From Bifidobacterium pseudolongum subsp. pseudolongum DSM 20099 (GTDB taxonomy: Bacteria > Actinomycetota > Actinomycetes > Actinomycetales > Bifidobacteriaceae), in assembly GCF_000771225.1 (NCBI RefSeq), contig NZ_JDTZ01000003.1:1-64000 (forward strand): a stretch of DNA of 64,000 bases, given 5' to 3'. The notes under the pieces are model-generated. The model saw only the letters and a program-made list of their open reading frames with translations, was not told where the DNA came from and did no database searches. The stretch's first letter is position 1, and the number at the start of each line of letters is the position of its first letter. A program made the position numbers and the translations under genes. Positions 26,109 to 35,289 of this stretch are shown piece by piece.

Positions 26109-27289
26109 TGCAGCACCAGACAGTAGTCATCCTCGGTTCCACAGGTTCGATCGGCACACAGGGGCTCGACGTCATCGGCAGGCACCGCGAGCGGTTCACC
26201 GTGGCAGGGCTCGCCGCAGGCGGGTCGAATGTGGACCTGCTGGCGCAGCAGGCCGCGCGGTTCCGTGTACCCGAAGTGGTTGTGGCGGATCCGGATGCGT
26301 TGGAGCCATTGCGCGAAGCGCTCGCCGCGCATGGCGCCTCCGGCACCCAGGCGCGCGCTGGTCGCGACGAAGTGACCGCGATCGCAGGGCTCGGCGCTTC
26401 GGTCGTGCTCAACGGCATCACCGGATCGATCGGTCTGGAGCCGTCGATCGCGGCACTGCGGGCCGGTTCGCAGCTGGCGCTCGCCAACAAGGAATCGGTT
26501 GTGGCGGGCGGCCACCTGTTGTTCAGCGCCCAGACGCGTGACGGGCAGATCAATCCGGTGGATTCCGAACATTCCGCGATCTGGCAGTCGCTGCGCGCGG
26601 GCACGCACAGCGAGGTCTCACGGCTCATCGTCACCGCGTCCGGCGGTCCGTTCCGCGGCTGGACGCGCGAACAGATGCGGGACATCACCCCCGAACAAGC
26701 GCTCAACCACCCCACATGGCACATGGGCCCGGTCGTCACGATCAATTCCTCGACCCTGATGAACAAAGGACTCGAGGTCATTGAGGCGAGCCGCCTGTTC
26801 AACATCGAACCGGACCGCATCGAAGTCACCGTGCATCCGCAGTCGGTCGTGCACTCGATGGTGGAGTTCTGCGACGGCGCCACCATCAGCCAGGCCTCGC
26901 CGCCGGATATGCGCCTGCCGATAGCGCTTGGCCTTTCCGCGCCTGAACGATTGAGCGACGTGGCCCAAGGCTGCGATTGGACACAGGCCGCCGAGTGGAC
27001 CTTCGAGCCGCTCGATGACGAGGCGTTCCCCGCCGTCGAACTGGCGCGGCACTGTTTACGCTCGTCGGAAAAACACACCGCGGTGCTCAACGCTGCCAAC
27101 GAGCAGGCGGTTCACGCCTTCCTCAATCATCACTTGCCATATCTGGCGATCGTGGATACTGTGTCTGAAGTGCTCGATGAGATGGACGGCGAGTTGCGTG
27201 GCGACCCCCAGTTTGCCTCGGTCGCAGACATGGTGGAACTCGAGCAGGAAGCCCGCGTACGTGCGGACACCCTCATTGCGCAACGCTGA
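26108..27289 (+). CDS. dxr: 1-deoxy-D-xylulose 5-phosphate reductoisomerase
   Basis: A 393-residue enzyme of the MEP isoprenoid pathway. The NADPH-binding GSTGSIGTQ is at the N-terminus, LANKESVVAGG is the conserved catalytic-domain motif, and the metal and substrate site shows as VDSEHSAIWQ and NSSTLMNKGLEVIEA. Length matches the family. The ATG overlaps the previous stop (TGATG), so translation is probably coupled to the DivIVA-motif protein. ispG follows after 102 bases. Confidence 0.96.
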   Translation: MQHQTVVILGSTGSIGTQGLDVIGRHRERFTVAGLAAGGSNVDLLAQQAARFRVPEVVVADPDALEPLREALAAHGASGTQARAGRDEVTAIAGLGASVVLNGITGSIGLEPSIAALRAGSQLALANKESVVAGGHLLFSAQTRDGQINPVDSEHSAIWQSLRAGTHSEVSRLIVTASGGPFRGWTREQMRDITPEQALNHPTWHMGPVVTINSSTLMNKGLEVIEASRLFNIEPDRIEVTVHPQSVVHSMVEFCDGATISQASPPDMRLPIALGLSAPERLSDVAQGCDWTQAAEWTFEPLDDEAFPAVELARHCLRSSEKHTAVLNAANEQAVHAFLNHHLPYLAIVDTVSEVLDEMDGELRGDPQFASVADMVELEQEARVRADTLIAQR

Positions 27290-27391
27290 ACGGCCACAGA
27301 TCGGGTAATGGTGGCGGCCGCCATAAGGCCGCGCGGTTTGGACGAAGGCCGTAGGCGGATTTCCAGTCGATTGAAATGAGGAACAGCACCA

Positions 27392-28573
27392 GTGGATAAG
27401 CCATTTCGTAAAACAGGCGAACCGTCGATCAGTGAAAGCCCCCTGCATCCGCGGCGCCAGTCGCGCCGCATCATGGTCGGGCCCGTGCCGGTGGGTGGCG
27501 GGGCACCGATTTCGGTGCAGTCGATGACCAACACGAAGACCGCGAATGTGGGTGCCACACTGCAGCAGATCGCCGAACTCACGGCCGCCGGATGCGACAT
27601 CGTGCGCGTGGCGGTGCCCAGCCAGGAAGACGCCGACGCGCTGCCGCGCATCGTGGCCAAATCGCCGATCCCAGTGATCGCCGACATCCACTTCCAAAGC
27701 CGGTATGTGTTCCAGGCGATCGACGCGGGCTGTGCGGCGGTGCGCGTCAACCCGGGCAACATCCGCAAATTCGACGAAGTGGGGCCATCAATCTGCAAGG
27801 CCGCGACCGACGCGGGCATCTCGCTGCGCATCGGTGTGAACGCCGGTTCCCTTGACAAGGAGCTCTACGCGAAGTACGGCGGCCCCACCCCGGAGGCGCT
27901 TGTGGCTTCCGCGATGAAGGAAGCCCGCATGTTCGAAGACGTGGGCTTCCACGACTTCAAGATTTCGGTGAAGCACCACGACCCGGTGACGATGGTGGAG
28001 ACCTACCGCCTACTCGCCAAACAGGGCGATTGGCCACTGCACTTGGGGGTGACCGAAGCCGGCCCCGCATGGCAGGGAACTATCAAGTCCTGCCTGGCCT
28101 TTGGCGCGCTGCTGGCCGAAGGCATCGGAGACACGATCCGCGTCTCGTTGTCCGCGCCACCGGTCGAAGAAGTCAAGGTGGGTTGTAAGATCCTCGAATA
28201 CCTCGGGTTGCGCGCACGGCATTTCGACATCATCTCCTGCCCGAGCTGCGGCCGCGCGCAGGTTGATGTCATCTCGCTCGCCAACGAGGTGACGAACGGG
28301 CTTTCCGGCATCACGGCGCCGATTCGCGTTGCCGTGATGGGCTGCATCGTCAACGGCCCAGGCGAGGCGCGCGAAGCCGATCTGGGTGTGGCCTCCGGCA
28401 ACGGCAAGGGGCAGATTTTCATCAAGGGGAAGGTCGTCGAGACCGTGCCGGAAGACCGCATCGTCGATACACTGCTCAAGCATGCGAACGCCATCGCCGA
28501 GCAGATGAAGGCCGACGGGCTCGTGGCCGACCAGTCGTCCGGTCCTGTCGTGGTGCCGGTTGTGGGCGAATAA
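27392..28573 (+). CDS. ispG: 4-hydroxy-3-methylbut-2-en-1-yl diphosphate synthase
   Basis: A 393-residue [4Fe-4S] enzyme of the late MEP pathway. Cluster ligands lie in CPSCGRA and in [11 protein letters not shown], and the TIM-barrel half has the VQSMTNTKT and ADIHFQSRY segments. It starts at GTG 27392 with ATGAGGAAC upstream. Together with dxr it makes two MEP genes side by side; uppS, which uses the product chain, is 2.5 kb further on. Confidence 0.96.
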   Translation: MDKPFRKTGEPSISESPLHPRRQSRRIMVGPVPVGGGAPISVQSMTNTKTANVGATLQQIAELTAAGCDIVRVAVPSQEDADALPRIVAKSPIPVIADIHFQSRYVFQAIDAGCAAVRVNPGNIRKFDEVGPSICKAATDAGISLRIGVNAGSLDKELYAKYGGPTPEALVASAMKEARMFEDVGFHDFKISVKHHDPVTMVETYRLLAKQGDWPLHLGVTEAGPAWQGTIKSCLAFGALLAEGIGDTIRVSLSAPPVEEVKVGCKILEYLGLRARHFDIISCPSCGRAQVDVISLANEVTNGLSGITAPIRVAVMGCIVNGPGEAREADLGVASGNGKGQIFIKGKVVETVPEDRIVDTLLKHANAIAEQMKADGLVADQSSGPVVVPVVGE

Positions 28574-28599
28574 TGGCCCGCTGTTTGGGCAGACACCGG

Positions 28600-28605
28600 T
28601 AGGAT
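28600..28605 (+). promoter_or_regulatory. -10 element of the membrane hydrolase gene (leaderless type)
   Basis: TAGGAT ends six bases before the GTG at 28612. No ribosome site is present between them. Confidence 0.5.
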
Positions 28606-28611
28606 GGTTAC

Positions 28612-30297
28612 GTGAGTCAGCAACGCACATCGGATGTACAGCAAGCAGGGGCCTTCAGCCGCGGCAGGCGGCTGATGGTCAGCCTGCCCATTTTCATCAT
28701 CCTGCTGGGCATCCTCATGATCGCCTCGAACAACACGCGCATTCCCGCCCAGAACGATCCGCGCGGGCAGACCTTCGCCACGCTCACCGCCGACACGCAG
28801 GTCACATTCGACTCACCAAAGCCACTGCCGGGCATCGGCACCTATAAGGTGACGAGCCGGCACGTCGAAATCGACGCGAAACAGCCATCCACCGGCGAAG
28901 TGCAGCGCATCCGTGTCAATATCCGCGAACCGCAGGACGCCGGAACCAGTCTGCCCGGCATGGTGTTCATGCATGGCGCCGGCCATGGCGGCACATGCGA
29001 CGACTCGTTCGGCGACATCGCCACGAGCATGAGCTCGGCCGGCTTTGTGACGGCGGTCATCGACAAGCCGGTATGGTCCACGAACGACCTGACGCGTGAC
29101 TACCCGGCCTCGGCCGCCGTCTATGACCAAGCCATCGACGTCATCCGTGACCTCGACCAGGTCGATGCGCACAAGGTCGGCATCTACGCGACGTCGGAAA
29201 GTACGTGGATCTCGTCGTACCTCGTGGCGATGGACCATGACATCGCATTCCAGATCCTGCTGTCGCCAATGGTGTTCTCACCCCGGCACGCCGTCGCGTT
29301 CCTCGCCATACAGAACTTCGCCCTCGCCGGCGCCAACGACGGCTACCAAGCCATCGTTCGGCGCATACTCTCGTTGGACATGGGCATGTTCGGCCTGACC
29401 AACATCGACCTGCACACCGCCATACCGCAGGCGTTCTCGATTCCCACGCTCGTGGCATACGGGTCGAAAGACGTGATGACGGCGCAGGTGCAGGGGTTCA
29501 AAGACATCCTGGACCAAGCGCACCGCGCCGGCAACTGGAATGTGAGCCTACGTAGCTACCCGGTGGCGAACCACGTGCTCCGTCTCGGTGACGAAGCGCA
29601 GACCGGCACACCGTTCGCCGACGACTACGAGCGCGACGCTGTCAGCTGGGCGGTCGGCACCGCGCGTGGACTGACCCAGACGAGCGAGCCGATCGCCGGC
29701 GCGCCTCTCTACCAGTCCATTGCGGTGCCGCTCGGACTGCACTCACGGCGTGCCATGACGTTCTACGGCATGCTTGTGCTTGGGCTGATGATCATCATGA
29801 TGCTCGTGGCGGCCATCGTCGGCGTCGTCGCCCTCATCACGCATATCCGCAACCGCATCAAGCACCGTGGGCCAGCGCTGGGGTTCCAATACCGATTCGG
29901 CGGCTCACTGCTCACGCTCACGATCATCACGATGGCCTGCATGCTGTTGTTCGTCGGCGGTCTGGGCGAAGTCGTGCTCGCCGTCGTGCATCTGTCATGG
30001 GGCAGTGCGCCGCAGGAGGACGCCGGCATGATGTACTGGAGCTGGCCGGTCGTGCAGATAGTCTGCATCGGCGTGGTATGGGCATGGTCGCGCGTGTTCG
30101 CCGGCATGATCGAAGTCGCGTCGATGCGCGGACTGCTCACATGGCCAGTGAAGCGCGGCACCATCAGACGCATCGTCAGCGGTGAGGAGCCGGTCGTGGC
30201 CACCACGCGGCTCGGCCGCGTGCTGTTCTGGACCACGACCGTGGCCATGCTGCTCGTGTTGCTGAGTTTCTCGTTCTGGGGTCTGTTCCTGTTCTGA
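28612..30297 (+). CDS. Membrane-anchored alpha/beta hydrolase-fold protein
   Basis: A 561-residue protein. One N-terminal membrane segment (about 22-40) is followed by an alpha/beta hydrolase domain (about 80-370) with MHGAGHGG as the oxyanion loop. The nucleophile elbow reads YATSESTW, so the usual GxSxG is ATSES; acid and base candidates are the Asp in YGSKDV and the His in VANHVL. The C-terminal 190 residues hold about four more membrane segments. This layout looks like a membrane-anchored acyl transfer or esterase protein acting outside the cell, but I do not recognise a named family. It starts at GTG with a leaderless-type promoter. Confidence 0.72.
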   Translation: MSQQRTSDVQQAGAFSRGRRLMVSLPIFIILLGILMIASNNTRIPAQNDPRGQTFATLTADTQVTFDSPKPLPGIGTYKVTSRHVEIDAKQPSTGEVQRIRVNIREPQDAGTSLPGMVFMHGAGHGGTCDDSFGDIATSMSSAGFVTAVIDKPVWSTNDLTRDYPASAAVYDQAIDVIRDLDQVDAHKVGIYATSESTWISSYLVAMDHDIAFQILLSPMVFSPRHAVAFLAIQNFALAGANDGYQAIVRRILSLDMGMFGLTNIDLHTAIPQAFSIPTLVAYGSKDVMTAQVQGFKDILDQAHRAGNWNVSLRSYPVANHVLRLGDEAQTGTPFADDYERDAVSWAVGTARGLTQTSEPIAGAPLYQSIAVPLGLHSRRAMTFYGMLVLGLMIIMMLVAAIVGVVALITHIRNRIKHRGPALGFQYRFGGSLLTLTIITMACMLLFVGGLGEVVLAVVHLSWGSAPQEDAGMMYWSWPVVQIVCIGVVWAWSRVFAGMIEVASMRGLLTWPVKRGTIRRIVSGEEPVVATTRLGRVLFWTTTVAMLLVLLSFSFWGLFLF

Positions 30298-30320
30298 TCG
30301 ACTGCGCGGAGAGGGGAGTC

Positions 30321-31040
30321 ATGGCGCTGTACAGCGACGAAGGCATCGTGTTGCGCACGGCGAAACTCGGCGAAGCCGACCGCATCATCACGCTGTTCAC
30401 CCGTGGGCACGGCAAAGTGCGCGCGGTCGCCAAAGGCGTGCGTCGAACCAAATCGCGGTTCGGCGCACGCCTCGAACCATTCATGCGCGTCTCGCTCCTG
30501 CTCGCCGAAGGCCGTTCGCTCGACAGCGTGTCGCAAGCTGAATCCATCGCCGCGTACGCCGGATCGATCAGCGGCGACTATGAAGCCTACCGCGCGGCGA
30601 ATGTGATCTGCGAGACGCTCAACGACCTCGTCACGACCGAACACGAACCACAGCCCGCGCAGTACCGGCTCATCGTCGGCGCATTGCACGCGCTCGCCGC
30701 ACGCGTGCACCATGCACAGACGATTTGCGAATCGTATGTGCTGCGTGCACTTGCGCTCGCCGGTTGGACGCCGCGCCTGCACGCGTGTGTGGTGTGCGGG
30801 CAGGCCGACGGGCTCACGTTCTTCTCATCCGCGGCCGGCGGAGCGATGTGCACGGCGGACCATACGCCGGAAGCGAAGCCGGTCAGTGCTGGCGTCTTGC
30901 GGCAGCTGCGCGCGCTGCTCGACGGCGATTGGCGCACCCTCGACGCGCAGCCGCTCGAACCGGGTACCGAGCGGCTCGTCGAGGACTGGGCGCAGTACTA
31001 TCTTGAGCGGCCGATTCGTTCGCTGCGCTTGCTAGATTAA
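30321..31040 (+). CDS. recO: DNA repair protein RecO
   Basis: A 239-residue RecO: an N-terminal OB-fold (YSDEGIVLRTAKLGEADRI, then the HGKVRAVAKGVR region), a helical middle and a zinc-finger remnant with CVVCG (Cys pair) and a later GAMC. RecO loads RecA on SSB-coated DNA with RecR. AGAGGGGAG precedes the ATG. Its last codons contain the extended -10 of uppS, so the downstream gene can be expressed independently. Confidence 0.93.
   Translation: MALYSDEGIVLRTAKLGEADRIITLFTRGHGKVRAVAKGVRRTKSRFGARLEPFMRVSLLLAEGRSLDSVSQAESIAAYAGSISGDYEAYRAANVICETLNDLVTTEHEPQPAQYRLIVGALHALAARVHHAQTICESYVLRALALAGWTPRLHACVVCGQADGLTFFSSAAGGAMCTADHTPEAKPVSAGVLRQLRALLDGDWRTLDAQPLEPGTERLVEDWAQYYLERPIRSLRLLD
31030..31038 (+). 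promoter_or_regulatory. Extended -10 of uppS inside the recO end
   Basis: TGC plus TAGATT covers the last recO codons and ends seven bases before the uppS ATG at 31046. It predicts a leaderless uppS mRNA. Confidence 0.55.
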
Positions 31041-31045
31041 GCGGT

Positions 31046-31840
31046 ATGGCATTCGAACACGTGGACTATACGTCATTGGACATTCCTGCGGCCCCGTTTT
31101 CCGATCCGGCGATCGTACCGGACTTTCCCAAGAACAAAGTGCCCAGGCACGTGGGTGTGATCATGGACGGCAACGGGCGTTGGGCGCAGCAGCGCGGACT
31201 GGTCCGCACCGAAGGGCACCAGGCGGCGGAACCCGTGGTGTTCGACACCATCGCCGGCGCGATCGAAGCGGGCGTGCGGTACTTGAGCCTGTACACGTTC
31301 TCCACCGAAAACTGGAAGCGCTCACCGCAGGAGGTGCGGTTCCTCATGGGGTTCTCGCGCGACATCATCCACCGGCGTGTGGCCCAGATGGACGAATGGG
31401 GCGTGCGCGTGCGCTGGTCGGGGCGCCGCCCGAAGCTGTGGAAATCGGTCATCGACGAACTTGAGGTGGCCATGGAGCGCACGAAGCACAACAAGGTCAT
31501 CGACGTGGTGTTCTGCATCAACTACGGCGGGCGCGCGGAAATCGCCGACGCGTGCGCGGCCATCGCGCGTGAGGTGCGCGACGGCCGCATCAAAGGCGAC
31601 CGTGTGACGGAGAAGATGGTCGCCGAGCATCTGTACAACCCCGACATCCCCGACTGCGACCTGGTGATCCGCACGTCGGGCGAGCAGCGCACGAGCAACT
31701 TCCTGCCGTGGGAGGCCGCATACGCTGAGCTCGATTTTGTGCCGGAGCTGTTCCCCGATTGCGGGCGCGCGGTGCTGTGGGATTCCATTGAGCGCTATAT
31801 CCACCGCGACCGCCGTTTCGGAGGCGTCAAGAAACAGTAA
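31046..31840 (+). CDS. uppS: Undecaprenyl diphosphate synthase-type cis-prenyltransferase
   Basis: A 264-residue cis-prenyltransferase. The catalytic signature is VIMDGNGRWAQQRG with Asp41. The ITDxSFxTEN-like region reads YTFSTENWKRS, and the late RTSGEQRTSNFLPWEAAYAEL motif is complete. It extends isopentenyl units to the C55 lipid carrier for the cell wall; chain length cannot be told from sequence alone. Only five bases separate it from the recO stop. Confidence 0.94.
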   Translation: MAFEHVDYTSLDIPAAPFSDPAIVPDFPKNKVPRHVGVIMDGNGRWAQQRGLVRTEGHQAAEPVVFDTIAGAIEAGVRYLSLYTFSTENWKRSPQEVRFLMGFSRDIIHRRVAQMDEWGVRVRWSGRRPKLWKSVIDELEVAMERTKHNKVIDVVFCINYGGRAEIADACAAIAREVRDGRIKGDRVTEKMVAEHLYNPDIPDCDLVIRTSGEQRTSNFLPWEAAYAELDFVPELFPDCGRAVLWDSIERYIHRDRRFGGVKKQ

Positions 31841-31858
31841 GCGGAGGAGCACGCGCGT

Positions 31859-33082
31859 TCAGCCGAAGGATGCGAGGAATCCCCGGATCGTGTCGGTGAA
31901 CCTGTGGACGAATCCGTCGCCGTCCACACTGAGCGCCACATGCACCGGCGGGGCATTGTCGACGACGCCGCGCGGATTGCCGATCGTGCGCCCACGGACG
32001 CCGCTGCCGTCCCCGGTGCGTGTCTCGACGATCATCGGCAGGTCGAGGGTCGACACGAGGCCCGGGTCGATCGCGACGGCCGCGGCAAGCGGGTCGTGCA
32101 GGGGCATGCCCGCGGCGAAGATCGGGTCGCTCTCGCGGTTCGCACGGATCGAGAACCCCGCGATGCCCGCGAGCAACGAGGCGATGCGGCGGGAGCCTGC
32201 TGTGGCCGCGGCGGTCCACTGCGCCACGTCGGCGTCGCCGAACAGGCAACGGTGCGTCACGTCGAGCCCGACCATCGTCGTGTCGGCGTGGGCGCGGAGC
32301 ACACGGTCGGCGGCCTGGGGGTCCTGCAACACATTGGTCTCGCAGACGAGGTCGTAGCAATTGCCTTCCTGCGTGAGCGTGCCTCCCATGAACACGATGC
32401 GCGCCCGTGAGACGGCGTCGGGATCGGCCCGCAGCGCGGTGTCGACATCGGTGAGCGGTCCTGTCGCGACGATTGTCAGGTCATGGCCGTACTCGCGCGC
32501 GGCGTCGACGATCATGCGCGCGCCCTCAGTCACCGGTGGGCAATCCCCGTCGGGATGCTTGGGAAGCTCAGGCGTTGCGATGCCGGTGTGCGCGAAGAAG
32601 CCGGGCATCGCAGGCAATGCGCAATGGGGGTCGCCGACCGGATAGCCGCCGACGGAGACCGTGTGCCCCTGCCGCGCGAGTGCCTCGATGCGCGCCGCGG
32701 TCAATTCGACGATGCCACTGCCGGTGGAGGCCTCCACACTGTCGGGCGCTGTGGCCGGCGCAGGGGATTGGGCTGGACCTTCGGCTCCCGCCGCCTGCAG
32801 ATCGCCCAATCCGTCGTTGCCGTGGAAGCGCGCACAACCGGCGTCGGCCACGAAATACCTCGCCCATGACGGATGCCGGGCGCCCGCGGCCACCGGTATG
32901 TCGGGGCGCCCGAGCATGTCGAGCAGCATGCGCGTGTTGCGTTCGGCCTGCTGTTGCAGGACATTGCCGTAGGTGGCGCTGACGCCGTCGATGCGTGCGC
33001 CTGCGGCGACGAGGTATGCGAGCGCGAGCGCGTCGTCGATGCCGGTGTCCATGCTGAGCACAAGATGCGGTGCGGTGGTCAT
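31859..33082 (-). CDS. Inosine-uridine-type nucleoside hydrolase
   Basis: A 407-residue member of the nucleoside hydrolase family, which cleaves N-glycosidic bonds of ribonucleosides. The calcium-binding N-terminus reads SMDTGIDDA (Asp12, Asp16, Asp17); the first Asp of the usual DxD is Ser here. Later landmarks are VATGPLTDV, FMGGTL and MPLHDPLAAAVAID. It is longer than typical (about 310-330) because of an insert around residues 95-150 rich in Ala and Pro. GGGAAGTG precedes the ATG. It is last in an operon with a ThiY-like binding protein and its permease, which suggests it processes a solute they import. Confidence 0.84.
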   Translation of the reverse strand: MTTAPHLVLSMDTGIDDALALAYLVAAGARIDGVSATYGNVLQQQAERNTRMLLDMLGRPDIPVAAGARHPSWARYFVADAGCARFHGNDGLGDLQAAGAEGPAQSPAPATAPDSVEASTGSGIVELTAARIEALARQGHTVSVGGYPVGDPHCALPAMPGFFAHTGIATPELPKHPDGDCPPVTEGARMIVDAAREYGHDLTIVATGPLTDVDTALRADPDAVSRARIVFMGGTLTQEGNCYDLVCETNVLQDPQAADRVLRAHADTTMVGLDVTHRCLFGDADVAQWTAAATAGSRRIASLLAGIAGFSIRANRESDPIFAAGMPLHDPLAAAVAIDPGLVSTLDLPMIVETRTGDGSGVRGRTIGNPRGVVDNAPPVHVALSVDGDGFVHRFTDTIRGFLASFG

Positions 33083-33125
33083 GGTCTGGTCACTTCCCAC
33101 GTTTGGTTGCGGTTGCCCTGGCGTC

Positions 33126-34190
33126 TCAGTGCGCGCCGCTGGCGAGGAATTCGTCGGTGGCGAGGTCGTGCGATTGCGGTGCGGTGTGCACGGTCTTGCC
33201 GGTCGCGTCGGTGTAGGCGTCCGATTCGGCGAGGAAATCGAAGTACTGCTGCGTGCCGTCGTAGTCAATCGCGCCCAGTGTGGCGGTGCCGTTCTCGATG
33301 CTTTTGCGGTCGCCCCAGTATTGCCCATCGATGATCGTCTTCATCGACTCCTTGACGAAGGCCTCGTCGAGGTTCGCCTCCGGGGCGTCGTGGACGAGGA
33401 TCCCGGCGGCCTCGTCGCCGTCCTCATATGCGTCGATGTAGCCGCGTTGCGTGGCTTGGACGAAGCGTTTCACCAGGTCCGGATCGCTGCTGATGAGCCG
33501 GTCGCTGGTGATGATGCCGATGGAATCGGCGTTGCCGGGCACGCCGTAATCGGGTTCGCTGAAGCAGCGCAGTTCGGGCCCGTTCATCTTCGCCTGCACG
33601 CCTTCCCATGTGGAGTAGAAGCCGCCGAAGTCGGCGCGCCCTGACGAGAGCGTCGCGAAAGTGGAGGTGCCGACAGTGACTTTGTCGAAGTCGCCTGTGC
33701 CGCCATCGGTTTCGATCATGCGGCGCACGACGGCATCCGACTCGTTGGAGCCGAAGGTGGCGAAGACCTTGCCGTCGAAGTCCTTGGGGCGTGTGATCGC
33801 GTCGTTCGAAGCGAGCGCGCACCAGATCGCGCTTGTCTTCTGCTGCACTTGCATGACCTGCTTGAGCTGCGCGCCTTTGGTCGCATAGGTGCTCACGTTC
33901 GTCAGGTTGGACAGCGCGAAGTCGGCGACGCCGTTGTTGACGGCCTGTTCGGCTCCCGACTGGGCGACGGCGACGATGTCCACGTCGAGTCCGGCTTCGC
34001 GGTAGTAGCCCTTGTGTTTGGCCACATAGACGCCGATGTGGTTCGTGTCCGGCGCCCACGACAGCATGAACGTGACCTTGTCCAGGCCGCTGGCGTCCGG
34101 TTTTGGAGCGCCGCATGCAGTGACGGCGAGCACGGCGCATAGCGCGGCGAACGCGGCGCCTATGCGGGTGGTGAATCGGTGGTTCGTCAT
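33126..34190 (-). CDS. NMT1/ThiY-type substrate-binding lipoprotein
   Basis: A 354-residue lipoprotein with the lipobox LAVTAC. The mature start, TFMLSWAPDTNHIGVYVAKH followed by GYYREAGLDV, closely follows the ThiY pattern (WxPNTNHTGLYVA), whose members bind the thiamine pyrimidine precursors HMP or formylaminopyrimidine. AGGAGATC precedes the ATG. It follows its permease gene after 53 bases. No ATPase gene is in the operon. Related family members bind other small heterocycles or sulfonates, so the ligand is an inference. Confidence 0.82.
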   Translation of the reverse strand: MTNHRFTTRIGAAFAALCAVLAVTACGAPKPDASGLDKVTFMLSWAPDTNHIGVYVAKHKGYYREAGLDVDIVAVAQSGAEQAVNNGVADFALSNLTNVSTYATKGAQLKQVMQVQQKTSAIWCALASNDAITRPKDFDGKVFATFGSNESDAVVRRMIETDGGTGDFDKVTVGTSTFATLSSGRADFGGFYSTWEGVQAKMNGPELRCFSEPDYGVPGNADSIGIITSDRLISSDPDLVKRFVQATQRGYIDAYEDGDEAAGILVHDAPEANLDEAFVKESMKTIIDGQYWGDRKSIENGTATLGAIDYDGTQQYFDFLAESDAYTDATGKTVHTAPQSHDLATDEFLASGAH

Positions 34191-34243
34191 GGGATCTCCT
34201 TCTCCTTGGTGATGAATGGGGGCAATGGGCCTGCGGGCGCCGC

Positions 34244-35059
34244 TCACTGCGCGTCCGGGTCCTCGTCGTCCGCCGGTGAGCCGATGGTGAGCCGTTCGAC
34301 CGCGCGCACGGCGAGCAACAGCAGGCCTGTCATGACGATGATGACGAAGGTCGCCGTGAAGATGAGCGGTGTCTGGAACGAGTTGTAGGCGGCCTGCAGC
34401 CAGATGCCGAGCCCAGTGCGCGCGCCGAGGTATTCGGCGGTCGCGGCGGTCGCGAACACATAGGCCGCCGAAACGCGCACGCCGCCGAAGATCTGTCGTG
34501 CCGCGACGCGCAGGTCCACGTGGAACAGCGTCCATGCGCGCGACGCGCCGCAGGTCATCGCGACGTCATCGTAGAAACGCGGCACCGCCTGCAATCCGCG
34601 CATTGTCTGCACGACGATCGGGAAGAGGGCGAACACGGCGACGATGACGATCTTGCCGGCTGGTTCGAAGCCGAACCAGATGAGGAACAACGGGGCGATC
34701 GAGATGAGCGGCAGCGTCTGTGCCGCGGTGAGCAGCGGGAATAGCGCCGCATACGCCGTGCGAGAGCAGTGGATGCCCACACCGAGCAGCACGCCGGCGA
34801 GACATGCGATGAGGAACCCGGCCACGCCTTCGGTGAAGGTCATGAGCGCCGCGGGCCACAATGTGGAGGATGAACGGACCGTCGCCGCGACAATCTGGCT
34901 CGGTGACGCGATCATCGTGGCCGGGGGATGCGTGGCGTCCACCCAGATCTGCCAGACGGCGACAATCGTCACGACCGCGGCGATTGTCGGCCAATACCGC
35001 CGGATGGCGTGGCGGAGGCATTGTGTCCCACGGCCCTGCGTTCGCCCATGGAAAGTCAT
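34244..35059 (-). CDS. ABC importer permease (ThiX/SsuC-type)
   Basis: A 271-residue permease with about six membrane segments and the EAA loop region AVPRFYDDVAMTCGASRAWTL. It belongs to the taurine/nitrate/HMP-type family, matching the ThiY-like binding protein next to it. AAGTAAGGTG precedes the ATG at 35059. It heads the operon permease, binding protein, nucleoside hydrolase. No TPP riboswitch is visible in the 160 bases upstream. Confidence 0.84.
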   Translation of the reverse strand: MTFHGRTQGRGTQCLRHAIRRYWPTIAAVVTIVAVWQIWVDATHPPATMIASPSQIVAATVRSSSTLWPAALMTFTEGVAGFLIACLAGVLLGVGIHCSRTAYAALFPLLTAAQTLPLISIAPLFLIWFGFEPAGKIVIVAVFALFPIVVQTMRGLQAVPRFYDDVAMTCGASRAWTLFHVDLRVAARQIFGGVRVSAAYVFATAATAEYLGARTGLGIWLQAAYNSFQTPLIFTATFVIIVMTGLLLLAVRAVERLTIGSPADDEDPDAQ

Positions 35060-35222
35060 CGGCACCTTACTTCCTGCATGCCAACCCGGCATGCTCGAAG
35101 GCCGTCGGCATCAGGCAGCAAGGTGAGGAGTCTGCCGCCGCACGGCCAGAAAAGCTGATTCGCCGCGTCCGGTGGATGCGACAACGCCCGATGATAGCCC
35201 GTACGGTGGGCAATGGCAAGGA

Positions 35223-35278
35223 AACGCGGCCGCCGGCTGTCCCCGGGAATGCGCCTGGGGACAGCCGGCGGCCGCGTT
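35223..35278 (-). terminator. Long terminator hairpin after cscA
   Basis: Perfect 22-base arms at 35223-35244 and 35257-35278 with a 12-base loop. On the minus strand GTTTCC follows, a modest T run. It lies 12 bases after the cscA stop and separates the sucrose locus from the ThiXY-like operon. Confidence 0.85.
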
Positions 35279-35289
35279 GCAGGGGAACG

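Noticed and set aside
35060..35222. TPP riboswitch before the ThiXY-like operon
   Set aside because: No CTGAGA or ACCC-GAACCTG blocks are found on either strand in this gap.
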